DNA of 64,000 bases. It comes from Chloroflexota bacterium. Lineage in GTDB: Bacteria; Chloroflexota; Anaerolineae; Aggregatilineales; Phototrophicaceae. The stretch covers positions 186,001 to 250,000 of the forward strand of contig JAPOVL010000046.1 in assembly GCA_026708115.1 (NCBI GenBank), given 5' to 3'. Under the pieces are notes generated by a model, which was not told the DNA's origin, did no database searches, and saw only the letters and a program-made list of their open reading frames with translations. This document shows, piece after piece, positions 41,933 through 51,531 of this stretch. Within the stretch, counting starts at the first letter, position 1, and each line of letters starts with the position of its first letter. The translations under genes and the position numbers were made by a program.

Positions 41933-44551
41933 TTACTCAATGATAAGCGTGCCTATGGGCACGCGAGCGTCAACAAAGGCAGTGCCATCAGCGCCGGTCG
42001 CCGGCACCCGTTCCTGATCGCGCGCGCGATAGAGCCCGGTAAAGACTTGATATCGCCCGGGCGCGAGCTCGGCCGGCAGCGGGACCTGCCAGGTTTCGCT
42101 GTCGGAGAGTCCGCTGTACCAGAGACGGGTGGGCAGGCGCGGACCCAGCGGTTCTTGATCGTAGACAAACCAGGCGCCAGTCTCCATGTGAAGCAAATGC
42201 AGGTATTGCACATGATCTTCGCGGCCATTTTCCCTGCTTTGCCAGGTAAATGGAATAACCAGATTTTCTCCCGGTCGCGCGCGTTGGGGCAGGTCCACTG
42301 CCCCGAGCGAGAATCCATTCTCGAATTGAGAGAGCAGCGCGGTCGACGGCGCCGGTGAATCGTCGGGCAAGACCAGTTCGCCCAGGACGACTTGAGTTTG
42401 GCCCAGGAGTTTGAGATCGCTGGAGAGGACCTTCAATCGTTGATACTCGCCGTTATTTTCGCGCCAGAGCGTCAGTACCAGCGAAAGCGCGCGGTTGGCC
42501 CCTGTCCCCGGCGGGATTTCAAACTCCATCCACTGACGATAAACATGGCTATAGCCAGGAGCGGAGAGCAAGCCAACCTGACGACTAACATGTCTGTCAC
42601 GGCCGGCGACGGAGTCGCCGCTAACCTGGTCAACCAGGTGCACTGAAAAGCCCTTGCCGATATAATCGAGTCGCTTGGCAGACGGATAAAGCCGGATGAC
42701 GAAAGTGCCATCTTTGTTGTCAATGCGGTAGCCGCGTAAGCGCACTTCTGACTCGAACTGTACGGAGGCGGGCTGTGCCAAGAATCGGAGCTCAAGGCGA
42801 GGGATAAAAGGATTGTGGACAAGCAGGAGAATCCAAAGCCCTGACAACGAATAGAGCGCGCGCCGGGCGCTGGGCTTCAGGGTCGGAACCGCCAGGGAAA
42901 AATGCCCGAGTGCGGCAAGCAATACCAGCCAGATGCCCAGAAATTCAAGAGATTCTTCGTAGTTATGAGGCCACAGGCATCCGTAGAGCGGCAAAAAGCC
43001 GAAACGGTCACATATCGGCCCCTGCCCATTTAGTAATATGCCCCCTATCGCGCTCATTGCTAAACCGGTCAGCAGGCACAAGTGCCATTTTCGCGCGCGC
43101 CGCGGCGAGCGAAACGCCACCATCGCCGTCGCCAGCACCACCGCCGCGCCGAGCGCAGCGTAGTATCCCTCCCAATTTGCGATGCCTTCGTGAAAGGCGA
43201 AGTATTCATCCCAGGCCAGAAACAAGAAAACCAGACCAATCCCGCCCAGGTAAATACGCTGCAGGGCGGGCCGCGCCTTGGCAAGCCAGGCTGTCAACAG
43301 CGCAACGCCCGCGACCAATGCCAATTGCGCCGATGCGAGAATACTTGGAATGTTCCATTCTTGATCCAAACTCCAGAGCCAGATCTCGAATTTCGATGTA
43401 GGCCGGATACCGATCGACAGCACAATCACTATTATCTGCGCCGCCAGCATAGCGCTTGCCAGTCGAGCGAAAGGCGCCGCCAGATGTGGAACCAGGCTCC
43501 AGTAACTGACTAGTCCAACCGGGACATAAAGCGCGAAGAGAAAAGTGAAGATCAATTTCTCGTTCGAAACTGCGAACACGCCGCTGTCGATTGGCTCCTT
43601 GCGCAATCGCACAGACGATATGGCTGGCTCGGCCAATTCGCCCGAGACGACCAGCGTTTCATCCAGCAGTTGCTGGTCGTTAAGGACAGCGTCCTGGGGC
43701 ACGCTCGACTCGAATTGAGCCGACGCGGGCTCGTCCAGCAGCCGGACCGCCAGTCCCGGTAGCCATGAATGGATGGAGAACGGGAGGGCCAAGAGAATCG
43801 GCAATGCATAAAGCATATACCGGATGCGGGGCCGCGGCGTCGGCGCTGCGCCGGAAAAGTGACCAAGCATGGCAACCAGTGTCAGCCAGTTACCTAAAAG
43901 CTCGAGCGTTTCTTCCAGGAAACGGAACTGCAGACAATCGTAGCCGCGCGCAATTCCAAAATGTCCGCAGTATTCCGAAAAACCATCCAACACGATGCCG
44001 CCCATCGCAGTGAGAGATAGACCCGCGAGCAGGCAAAAATACCATATTCGCGCGCGCCTGGGCGAGCGCATGGCGACGGCGATCGTTGCCACCACAACTG
44101 CCGCGCCGAATAAAACGTACGGTTCTTTGATCTCGCTTTCATTTAACAATTGCCAGTCGAAAAAATCGTCCAGCCCGATATAGGGAAAAACCAGCCCGAT
44201 CCCGAGCAGATAAAGACGCTGCCATGCGGAGCGTCCCTTCGCAAGCCAGGCTGTCACCAGCGCAAGCGCTCCGATCAGCGTTAGTTGCGTGGACGCAAGG
44301 GTCGACGGGATATTCCTGGCGTGATCCAGCTTCCACAGCCACTCTTCAAAAACCGATGCAGGTCGGATTTCAAGCGACAGCACGATCACGAATATCTGCG
44401 CCACGAGAAAGCCACTCGCTATCCGCTTGGAGGTGGGCGACAAGCGAGGGATCAGCCAGCGATAAGCTATCAGGCAAACCGGGACATAGAGCAAGAGGAC
44501 AAAGATGCGATTCAATAACTCGCTTGAACTTAGCAAATCAGGACCATTCAT
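41933..44551 (-). CDS. Array membrane protein 6: fused double membrane domain
   Basis: The last gene of the six-gene array encodes 872 residues. Two copies of the family's membrane domain are joined: residues about 1-265 (with GLDDFFDW) and 325-590 (with AWDEYFAFHE). Between them lies only a stub of the usual outer domain (SAQFESSVPQDAVLNDQQLL...). A complete outer region follows the second copy and ends FTGLYRARDQERVPATGADG. ATG 44551 aligns with its paralog at 46300; an upstream TTG is less likely. It starts 15 bases after the previous gene. It looks like two array genes merged by deletion. Confidence 0.8.
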   Translation of the reverse strand: MNGPDLLSSSELLNRIFVLLLYVPVCLIAYRWLIPRLSPTSKRIASGFLVAQIFVIVLSLEIRPASVFEEWLWKLDHARNIPSTLASTQLTLIGALALVTAWLAKGRSAWQRLYLLGIGLVFPYIGLDDFFDWQLLNESEIKEPYVLFGAAVVVATIAVAMRSPRRARIWYFCLLAGLSLTAMGGIVLDGFSEYCGHFGIARGYDCLQFRFLEETLELLGNWLTLVAMLGHFSGAAPTPRPRIRYMLYALPILLALPFSIHSWLPGLAVRLLDEPASAQFESSVPQDAVLNDQQLLDETLVVSGELAEPAISSVRLRKEPIDSGVFAVSNEKLIFTFLFALYVPVGLVSYWSLVPHLAAPFARLASAMLAAQIIVIVLSIGIRPTSKFEIWLWSLDQEWNIPSILASAQLALVAGVALLTAWLAKARPALQRIYLGGIGLVFLFLAWDEYFAFHEGIANWEGYYAALGAAVVLATAMVAFRSPRRARKWHLCLLTGLAMSAIGGILLNGQGPICDRFGFLPLYGCLWPHNYEESLEFLGIWLVLLAALGHFSLAVPTLKPSARRALYSLSGLWILLLVHNPFIPRLELRFLAQPASVQFESEVRLRGYRIDNKDGTFVIRLYPSAKRLDYIGKGFSVHLVDQVSGDSVAGRDRHVSRQVGLLSAPGYSHVYRQWMEFEIPPGTGANRALSLVLTLWRENNGEYQRLKVLSSDLKLLGQTQVVLGELVLPDDSPAPSTALLSQFENGFSLGAVDLPQRARPGENLVIPFTWQSRENGREDHVQYLHLLHMETGAWFVYDQEPLGPRLPTRLWYSGLSDSETWQVPLPAELAPGRYQVFTGLYRARDQERVPATGADGTAFVDARVPIGTLIIE

Positions 44552-44566
44552 AGCTTGCAATTTCCA

Positions 44567-46300
44567 TTATGGCGGTGCGCTTCGAATGATCACATATCCC
44601 AAGGGCACGCGCGCATCGACAAATGGCGTCTCCTCCGCGTCAGTTGCCGACACGCGTTCTAGATCCCGCGCGCGATAGAGCCCGGTAAAGGCTCGGTAGC
44701 GCCCGGGCGCGAGATTGGCCGGGAGCGGCACCTGCCAGGTTTCGGTATCGGCGAGTCCGCTGTACCAGAGACGGGTGGGCAAGCGCCGACCCAGCGGCTC
44801 TTGGTCGTAGACAAACCAGGCGCCGCTCTCAACCCCTTCCGCGTTCTCCACCTCATCAGGTGGGGATACATAGCCCAAATGTAGATATTGCACGTGGTCT
44901 TCGCCGGCATTTTCGCTGCTCTGCCAGGTAAATGGAATTTCAAGTTTCTCGCCAGATCGCGCGCCTTGGGGCAGGTCAACTGCGCCGAGCGAGAATCCGT
45001 TAGCAAATTGAGCGAGCGGGGCGGTCGACGGCGCCGGTGAATCGGCCGGCAAGACCAGCTCACCCAGGACGACTTGTGTTTCGCTCAGGAGTTTGAGATC
45101 GCTGGAGAGGACCTTCATTCGTTCATACTCGCCGTCATTCTCGCGCCAGAGCGTTAGCGCGACCCAAAGCGCGCGGTTGGCTGGCATTGTTGGCGGCATT
45201 TCAAGCGCTAAATACTCGCGGTAAATGGGCTCATATTGACTGCCGAAAATCAGGATTTCAAACTGCGGGCGGACTAACTTGTTGCGGCTGGCGAAGGATT
45301 CTCCACTCGCCTGGTCAACCAGATGAACGGAATACCCCACCTCTCTGCGACCGATGTGATTCCAGTCCCAGGCGGTAGCAGTCGCGTAAAGTCGGAGAAT
45401 GAAAGTGCCTCGGTCCTCACGGTCGATGCGGTAGCCCTTCAACTGAATTCTCTTGTCAAACTTTACCGCCGCCGGTTGCGCCAAGAGCTGCATTTCCAAT
45501 CGGGGGACGAGGGGAATAAGAAAGATCAATGCTATCCAGACAACCGGCAATGCATAAGGACTGTGTTGGACACGGGGCGATGAGGTCTGCGTCGCGTCGG
45601 AAAAATGTCCGAGCATGGCGACTAGCGCGAGCCAGATGCCCAGGAATTCGATAATCTCTTCAGGGATCCTATAGTCAAGGCAATCTTCCAGGCGTATGAA
45701 GCCCAGGTTGCCGCAGAATGGCGGCACATCATCAACGATGACAGCGGCAATCGCAACTAGCGCAAGACCGGTCAGTAGGCAACCATGCCATATCCTTGCC
45801 CGTCGTGATGAACGCAGCGCCAACACAGTCGTTGCCAGAACAGTCGCCGCGCCAAGTATTGAAACGTTTATCTTCCAGGTTCGGGAAGATCCGAGGTCTT
45901 TCCAGGCGAAAAACTCGTCAAGCGCCAAGTACAAGAATGACAAACCAAGCCCTGCCAGGTAGAGACTGAGCAAAGCCGGTCGCGCCCGCGCAAGCCAGGC
46001 TGTCAATAGCGCCAGACCACCGGCCAGCGCCAATTGTGTGGACGAGAATGTCGACGGAATGTTGAATTCCCGATCTAGGGCCCAGAGCCTCTCCTCGAAG
46101 ATGGAAGTCGGCTGGATTACTTCTGACAGCGCCACCACTAGTATCTGCAGAGCTAGCATGCCAATCCCCAGACGTTTGGCTGGTGGCGACATCCCTGGGA
46201 ACAGCAGCCTGGAGCTAATCAAACAGAGCGGAACATACGCAATAACAAGAAAGATGCGTATGAATGACTCGTTTGAAAGCAGCAACTCGCCGCTATTCAT
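44567..46300 (-). CDS. Array membrane protein 5
   Basis: A 577-residue paralog of its neighbours. About eight hydrophobic helices fill residues 1-265, with the family motif in the form FLYLALDEFFAWKDL (the usual HE is replaced by KD) and EEIIEFLGIWLALVAMLGHFS. The outer part has two beta-rich domains; the last one has a 10-residue insertion around SPPDEVENAEGVESGAW that its relatives lack. GGAGG precedes the ATG. The family is not recognised. Confidence 0.8.
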   Translation of the reverse strand: MNSGELLLSNESFIRIFLVIAYVPLCLISSRLLFPGMSPPAKRLGIGMLALQILVVALSEVIQPTSIFEERLWALDREFNIPSTFSSTQLALAGGLALLTAWLARARPALLSLYLAGLGLSFLYLALDEFFAWKDLGSSRTWKINVSILGAATVLATTVLALRSSRRARIWHGCLLTGLALVAIAAVIVDDVPPFCGNLGFIRLEDCLDYRIPEEIIEFLGIWLALVAMLGHFSDATQTSSPRVQHSPYALPVVWIALIFLIPLVPRLEMQLLAQPAAVKFDKRIQLKGYRIDREDRGTFILRLYATATAWDWNHIGRREVGYSVHLVDQASGESFASRNKLVRPQFEILIFGSQYEPIYREYLALEMPPTMPANRALWVALTLWRENDGEYERMKVLSSDLKLLSETQVVLGELVLPADSPAPSTAPLAQFANGFSLGAVDLPQGARSGEKLEIPFTWQSSENAGEDHVQYLHLGYVSPPDEVENAEGVESGAWFVYDQEPLGRRLPTRLWYSGLADTETWQVPLPANLAPGRYRAFTGLYRARDLERVSATDAEETPFVDARVPLGYVIIRSAPP

Positions 46301-46386
46301 CGACGCTTTCCTCCATCGCGCACTAAATCCCGCTGGCAGGCCTAGTGTCTGGCGAACTTAGTGGGTCATCGCCAGCCGGGCTCAGA

Positions 46387-48051
46387 TTAGCTTGCCCCGA
46401 TGATCAGATTGCCCAGCGGCACGCGGGCATCGACAAACGGCCTTCCATCCGAGTCGCTGGCCGACACCCGTTCCTGGTCCCGCGTACGATAAAGCCCGGT
46501 GAAGACTTGATATAGACCGGGCGCGAGATCGGCCGGGAGCGGCACGCGCCAGGTTTCGCTGTCGCTAAGGTCGCGGTACCAGAGCCGGGTGGGCAAACGC
46601 GCGCCCAATGGTTGTTGGTCGTAGACAAACCAGGCGCCACTCTCCGCGTGTCCCAAATGCAGATATTGCACGTGGTCTTCGCGGCCATTTTCGTCGCTGC
46701 GCCAGGCAAATGGAATAACCAGGTTTTCACCGGGGCGCGCGCGTTCGGGCAGGTCCACTGCGCCGAGCGCGAATCCGTTTTCGAACTGGGCGAGAGGCGG
46801 GGTCGTCGGCGTCGGCGAACCAGTTGGCAAGACCAGTTCGTCCAGCAGTACTTGCGCTTCGCCCAGGAGTTTGAGATCGCTGGAGAGCACGCGGTCGTAA
46901 ACGATTTGCTCATCATTTTTGTGCCAAAGCGTCAGCACAACCCGCAGCGCGTGGTTAGTCGGCGTCCCTGGCGGGAACCGAATGCGCTTCCACTGTCGAT
47001 ACACCGGAATATGTTCCGGCGCCAGATAGAATTCGAGTCGACGATAGGCATGTGTATTGCGGCTGACGAGAGATTCCCCGGTGATCTGGTCGACGAGATG
47101 AATGGAATAGCCCAGCCCATTATAATCCCAGCGCTCTGGAGACAAAAAGAGACGGACAGTGAAATTGCTCTTTCTTTTGTCGATGTGGAAGGAATGCAGT
47201 CCCGTGCCCGACTCGAAGGCGACGGCTGCGGGCTCTCCGCCTACCTGGCGCGCAATGGGCCAAATGGGCGCTGTCGGAACAACTAAGACGATCCAAAGCG
47301 CTGGCATCGTATACAGCGTCCTGATTACGCGATTTGAAGGTGGCGACGCATCGGAAAAATGGCCCAGTAACGCGACCAGAGTGAGCCAGATGCCCAAAAA
47401 CTCAAGGATTTCTTCCAAATCCCACACCGTGTTACGCGGGCACTGGTCGATGTAGAGCACACCAAAATCGCCACAGATGCTCCCATACACTTCGACATGG
47501 ATTGCGCCAGCGGCGCTTATTGCCAGGCCGCCCAGCAAGCACGCGTGCCATTTCCAGGATCGTCGCGGCGAGAGCGCGGCCACAACCAGCGTTCCCAAGA
47601 CAACAGCGGCTCCAACACGAATGTAGTAATTCCAACCTATACGATATTCATGCAACGTGAAGAATTCATCGTAGGCCAGAAAAAGGAATATCAGACCGAT
47701 ACCAACCAGATAGATGCGATACCAAATGGGGCGCTTGCCAGCGAGCCAGGCTGCCAGAAAGGCAACGCCACCCGCCAGAGCCAATTGCGTCGAAGCGAGC
47801 GTAGCGGCCACATTCCATTCTCGATGGAGATCCCAGAGCCATTGGTAAAAGCTTGAAGATGATTCAATGTATAGCGCATTGAAGATTGTCAGCGCCTGCG
47901 CCGCCAGCATGACGCCCGCCAGGCGCCGGGCCACTGTTGACAACTGAGGCACGAACCAGCGGTAGACGGTCAAACCGGCGAAGACGTAGATCGTTGGGAA
48001 GATGATGCGAGTAAGCGTATCGACCGTTACGTAAAGTGGACCACTCTCCAT
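46387..48051 (-). CDS. Array membrane protein 4
   Basis: A 554-residue paralog. The chosen ATG at 48051 has GAAGGGAG ten bases before it; the frame opens slightly earlier with TTG. The membrane domain carries FLFLAYDEFFTLHE and EEILEFLGIWLTLVALLGHFS. The outer domains begin near VAFESGTGLHSFHI and end FTGLYRTRDQERVSASDSDG then FVDARVPLGNLII. It probably functions with its neighbours in one membrane complex or as redundant variants. Confidence 0.8.
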   Translation of the reverse strand: MESGPLYVTVDTLTRIIFPTIYVFAGLTVYRWFVPQLSTVARRLAGVMLAAQALTIFNALYIESSSSFYQWLWDLHREWNVAATLASTQLALAGGVAFLAAWLAGKRPIWYRIYLVGIGLIFLFLAYDEFFTLHEYRIGWNYYIRVGAAVVLGTLVVAALSPRRSWKWHACLLGGLAISAAGAIHVEVYGSICGDFGVLYIDQCPRNTVWDLEEILEFLGIWLTLVALLGHFSDASPPSNRVIRTLYTMPALWIVLVVPTAPIWPIARQVGGEPAAVAFESGTGLHSFHIDKRKSNFTVRLFLSPERWDYNGLGYSIHLVDQITGESLVSRNTHAYRRLEFYLAPEHIPVYRQWKRIRFPPGTPTNHALRVVLTLWHKNDEQIVYDRVLSSDLKLLGEAQVLLDELVLPTGSPTPTTPPLAQFENGFALGAVDLPERARPGENLVIPFAWRSDENGREDHVQYLHLGHAESGAWFVYDQQPLGARLPTRLWYRDLSDSETWRVPLPADLAPGLYQVFTGLYRTRDQERVSASDSDGRPFVDARVPLGNLIIGAS

Positions 48052-48070
48052 CAGCGCCAAACTCCCTTCG

Positions 48071-49732
48071 TCACTCTACAGTCAGCCTTCCCAGTGGTAC
48101 ACGGCCATCGACAAAACGCGCTCCTTCAGCGTTGCTGGCTGGCACGCGTTCCTGGTCGCGCGCGCGATAAATGCCGGTGAAAACACTGTATTGCCCGGGC
48201 GCAAGGTCCGCCGGGAGCGGCACGCGCCAGGTTTCGCTGTCGGCAAGTCCACTGTACCACAAGCGCGCCGGCAAGCGCGGACCCAAAGGTTGCTGGTCAT
48301 GTACAAACCAGGGGCCGGCCTCTTCGAGACCCAAGTGCAGGAATTGCGCATGGTCTTCGCGGCCCTCGGCGTTGCTGCGCCAGGCGAAGCTTATGCTCAG
48401 GGTCTCGCCAGATTGGGCGCGCACCGGCAGATCGGCGGCCTCGAGGATGAATCCGTTCTCGAATTCAGCGAGCGGGACGGTCGGCAGGTTATCCGCTTCT
48501 GTCGGAATGACCAACTCGTCCAGCAGCACTTGCGTTTCGCTCAACAGTTCAAGATCGCTGTCTAGGACCATCCGACGCGCATAATCGCCGCCGTTTTTTC
48601 TCCAGAGCGAGAGTATGACCCAATAGGCGCGGTTGACCGGGGTCTGCGGCGGGATCTCGACTTCGATCATTTGTCCGTAAATTGGCGCGTATTCTGGCCC
48701 AAATAGCCAAATGCCGTTCCTTCGATCCTCCCATTCGTCACTCCTGGCGACAGAGATTCCGCTGACTTGATCGACCAGGTGAATGGAATAACCTAGCCGG
48801 ATGCCATTCCCTTGCTTTGACGATGCATAAAGCCGAACGCGCGAAACCTCTCTGGACGTTTCGATAGTGTAGCCATGAAGATTTACGCCGGACTGGAACC
48901 GTACAGAGGCTTGTCGAGCGAGGAGTCTAATCTCCAGTACGGGGACAAAGGAAATAAGCAGAAGCAGGAACACCCAAAGGATCGGCGCTGCATAAAGGGT
49001 ACGCTGGACGAGAGGCGATGAACCCGGCGCTGAGACGGAAAATTGGCCGAGCACGGCAACGAGCGCCAGCCAAACGCCGACAAACTCCAGCGCCTCTTCA
49101 ATAGTAGAAAACAGCAAGCACTTATTGAGGCGGAACGGCCCTATGCTGTCGCAGACCGTCGGCATCAGTTCGAAGCCAATTCCACCGGCTCCACTTATGG
49201 CCAGGCCCGCCAATAGACAGACTTGCCATTTTCTGGCGCGCCGTGGTGAATATATCGCGAGAACTGTAGTTGCCAAGACGACGACCGCACCAAGCGGAAA
49301 ATAATACGCTCCCCAGTTTGGCATACGCTCATGTATTTTGTGATATTCATCTAGCGCCAGAAACAAGAATGCCAGCCCGACGCCAATGTTGTACAGACGT
49401 TGATAGATATGCCGCGCCTTTACAATCCGGGCTGTTAAAAGGGCAGCGCATCCGACTAGCGCCAGTTGTATCGACGCCAGAGTGGCCGGGATGTTGTACT
49501 CCCCAGTTAGAACCTGGAGCCAGCGCTCAAAATTCGAGGAGGGTTCCCACTCCATCGACCACAAGATCACCAGAACTTGGGCCGCCAACATCGCAGTTGC
49601 CAGGCGTTTGGCTGACTGAGAAAGATCGGGTATCAAGCGCCAGAAACTTATCAAGACGATCGGGAGATATAATGAGATTATGAATATCCGGTTGATTGTA
49701 TCTGGCGATACAAATAACTCGCCGTTGCCCAT
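48071..49732 (-). CDS. Array membrane protein 3
   Basis: A 553-residue paralog starting at ATG 49732 (GTG 49738 is an alternative; the ribosome site is poor). The membrane domain has FLFLALDEYHKIHE and EEALEFVGVWLALVAVLGQFS. The outer domains include YSIHLVDQVSGISVARSDEW, a segment kept in nearly all members, and FTGIYRARDQERVPASNAEG. Its last ~100 codons are almost identical in DNA to those of member 2 at 49797, a sign of recent duplication or gene conversion. Confidence 0.8.
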   Translation of the reverse strand: MGNGELFVSPDTINRIFIISLYLPIVLISFWRLIPDLSQSAKRLATAMLAAQVLVILWSMEWEPSSNFERWLQVLTGEYNIPATLASIQLALVGCAALLTARIVKARHIYQRLYNIGVGLAFLFLALDEYHKIHERMPNWGAYYFPLGAVVVLATTVLAIYSPRRARKWQVCLLAGLAISGAGGIGFELMPTVCDSIGPFRLNKCLLFSTIEEALEFVGVWLALVAVLGQFSVSAPGSSPLVQRTLYAAPILWVFLLLLISFVPVLEIRLLARQASVRFQSGVNLHGYTIETSREVSRVRLYASSKQGNGIRLGYSIHLVDQVSGISVARSDEWEDRRNGIWLFGPEYAPIYGQMIEVEIPPQTPVNRAYWVILSLWRKNGGDYARRMVLDSDLELLSETQVLLDELVIPTEADNLPTVPLAEFENGFILEAADLPVRAQSGETLSISFAWRSNAEGREDHAQFLHLGLEEAGPWFVHDQQPLGPRLPARLWYSGLADSETWRVPLPADLAPGQYSVFTGIYRARDQERVPASNAEGARFVDGRVPLGRLTVE

Positions 49733-49796
49733 GTCCACAGTCCAGCCCGGAAACGCGGGCGGTCAATTGATCACTTTGACTCGCCTCAACGCTTCA

Positions 49797-51458
49797 TCAC
49801 TCGATTATCAGCGTGCCCAGCGGCACTCGGGCGTCCAGCCAGCGTTCGCCCGTTGAGTTGCTGGCTGGCACGCGTTCCTGGTCGCGCGCGCGATAAATGC
49901 CGGTGAAAACACTGTATTGCCCGGGCGCAAGGTCCGCCGGGAGCGGCACGCGCCAGGTTTCGCTGTCGGCAAGTCCACTGTACCACAAGCGGGTGGGCAA
50001 GCGCGGACCCAAAGGTTGCTGGTCATATACAAACCAGGCGCCGGTCTCTTCGAGGCCCAAGTGCAGATATTGTACGTGGTCTTCGCGGCCTTCGGCCTTG
50101 CTGCGCCAGGCGAAGCTTATGCTCAAGGTCTCGCCAGATTGGGCGCGCATCGGCAAATCGACGGCCTCGAGGGCGAATCCGTTGTCGAATTCAGCCAGCG
50201 GCGCTACCCGGGATACTGTGGTCTCGGCGGCGACAACGCGTTCGCCCAGCACTACTTGCGCGTCATTCACAAGATGGTGATCGCTGGCGCGCACCTCAAA
50301 GGGCTTGAATTGTCCGCCTTTTTTGCGCCAGAGCGTCAGCACGACCGACAGCGCGCGGTTGACCGGCGTTTCCGGCGGCAGATGAACTTCCATCCATTGG
50401 CCATGGAGGGGGGAATAGTTGGGACCGAAAAGCCAGAAGCCATGTTGGCGATCTGCCCATTCATCGAGGCCTGCGACCGATTCGCCGCTGACTTGATCAA
50501 CCAGGTGAATGGAATAGCCCAAGCCGAGATACTCCCGTTGTCGGGCGGACACAAAGAGCCGGACACGTGAAGACTCTCTCAGGTTCTCCAAGCTGTAGCC
50601 ATGCAGTAGGATGCCGGATTCAAAGTCTACTGCGGCTGGTTTGGCTATTAGCCGCAATTCCAGGCGGGGGACAAGGGAATTGAGGAATAGCAGAAGAATC
50701 CAAAGGGCTGGCAGGGTATAGGGAAATGCCCGGACCCGAGCCCGCGGCATCAATACAGCTTCAGAAAAATGACCAAGCATAGCGACGAGCGCCAGCCAGA
50801 TGCCCAAAAGCTCCAGAGACTCTTCCTGGAAATAAAACTCGAAGCAGCCGTCCAAGCGGAGCGATCCCAGATTGTCACAATTTGGCGGCAACGCGTTGAA
50901 CACCATTGCGCCCAGCGCGCTCAAGGCCAAACCAAAAAGGAGGCAGAAATGCCAAATCCAGGCAGTCCTTGTCGAGCGCCGGGCCACAACCAGGGTAGCG
51001 ACGACCACCGCCAGGCCGAGCGCAATGTAATAGAGCTCCCAAGCCTCGATAAACTCGTGAAGGGCGAGGTATTCGTCCAAGCCCAGGAAGACAAACACGC
51101 AGCCAGTTCCCGCCAGATAGAAACGGACTATCGCGGGGCTGGCTCGGGCCAGCCATGCTGTTATCAGCGCGACGCCGCCGACCATTCCCAATTGAGTCGA
51201 CGCCAGGGTGGCAGGGATATTCCATTCCTCGTGGAAGTCCCAAAGCCACTTGTCAAACTGCGAAGTTACGGTTGCGTCCAGTGACAAGGCAACTACCAGC
51301 AACTGCGCTACCAGCATGAGGCTTGCCAAGCGCGCTGAGCTCCGCGATAGTCGAGGGATCAGTTGCCAGAAACTTATGACGCAAGCCGGTACGTATAGCA
51401 GGAAGATGAAGATCCGGATGATTTCGTCGCTGGAAAACACGAATTCAACGCCGCTCAT
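49797..51458 (-). CDS. Array membrane protein 2
   Basis: A 553-residue paralog; AGGAG precedes the ATG. The membrane domain has FVFLGLDEYLALHE and EESLELLGIWLALVAMLGHFS; outer domains include YSIHLVDQVSGESVAGLDEW and the closing FTGIYRARDQERVPASNSTG. The 3' end is nearly the same as in member 3, while the membrane halves differ far more. Confidence 0.8.
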   Translation of the reverse strand: MSGVEFVFSSDEIIRIFIFLLYVPACVISFWQLIPRLSRSSARLASLMLVAQLLVVALSLDATVTSQFDKWLWDFHEEWNIPATLASTQLGMVGGVALITAWLARASPAIVRFYLAGTGCVFVFLGLDEYLALHEFIEAWELYYIALGLAVVVATLVVARRSTRTAWIWHFCLLFGLALSALGAMVFNALPPNCDNLGSLRLDGCFEFYFQEESLELLGIWLALVAMLGHFSEAVLMPRARVRAFPYTLPALWILLLFLNSLVPRLELRLIAKPAAVDFESGILLHGYSLENLRESSRVRLFVSARQREYLGLGYSIHLVDQVSGESVAGLDEWADRQHGFWLFGPNYSPLHGQWMEVHLPPETPVNRALSVVLTLWRKKGGQFKPFEVRASDHHLVNDAQVVLGERVVAAETTVSRVAPLAEFDNGFALEAVDLPMRAQSGETLSISFAWRSKAEGREDHVQYLHLGLEETGAWFVYDQQPLGPRLPTRLWYSGLADSETWRVPLPADLAPGQYSVFTGIYRARDQERVPASNSTGERWLDARVPLGTLIIE

Positions 51459-51531
51459 ATGCTCCTAAAGCAATCTTGCGACCGTTTCACGTCCGCAAGC
51501 GCCGCTAATGCGGCTGTTCCACAGAAATGTA

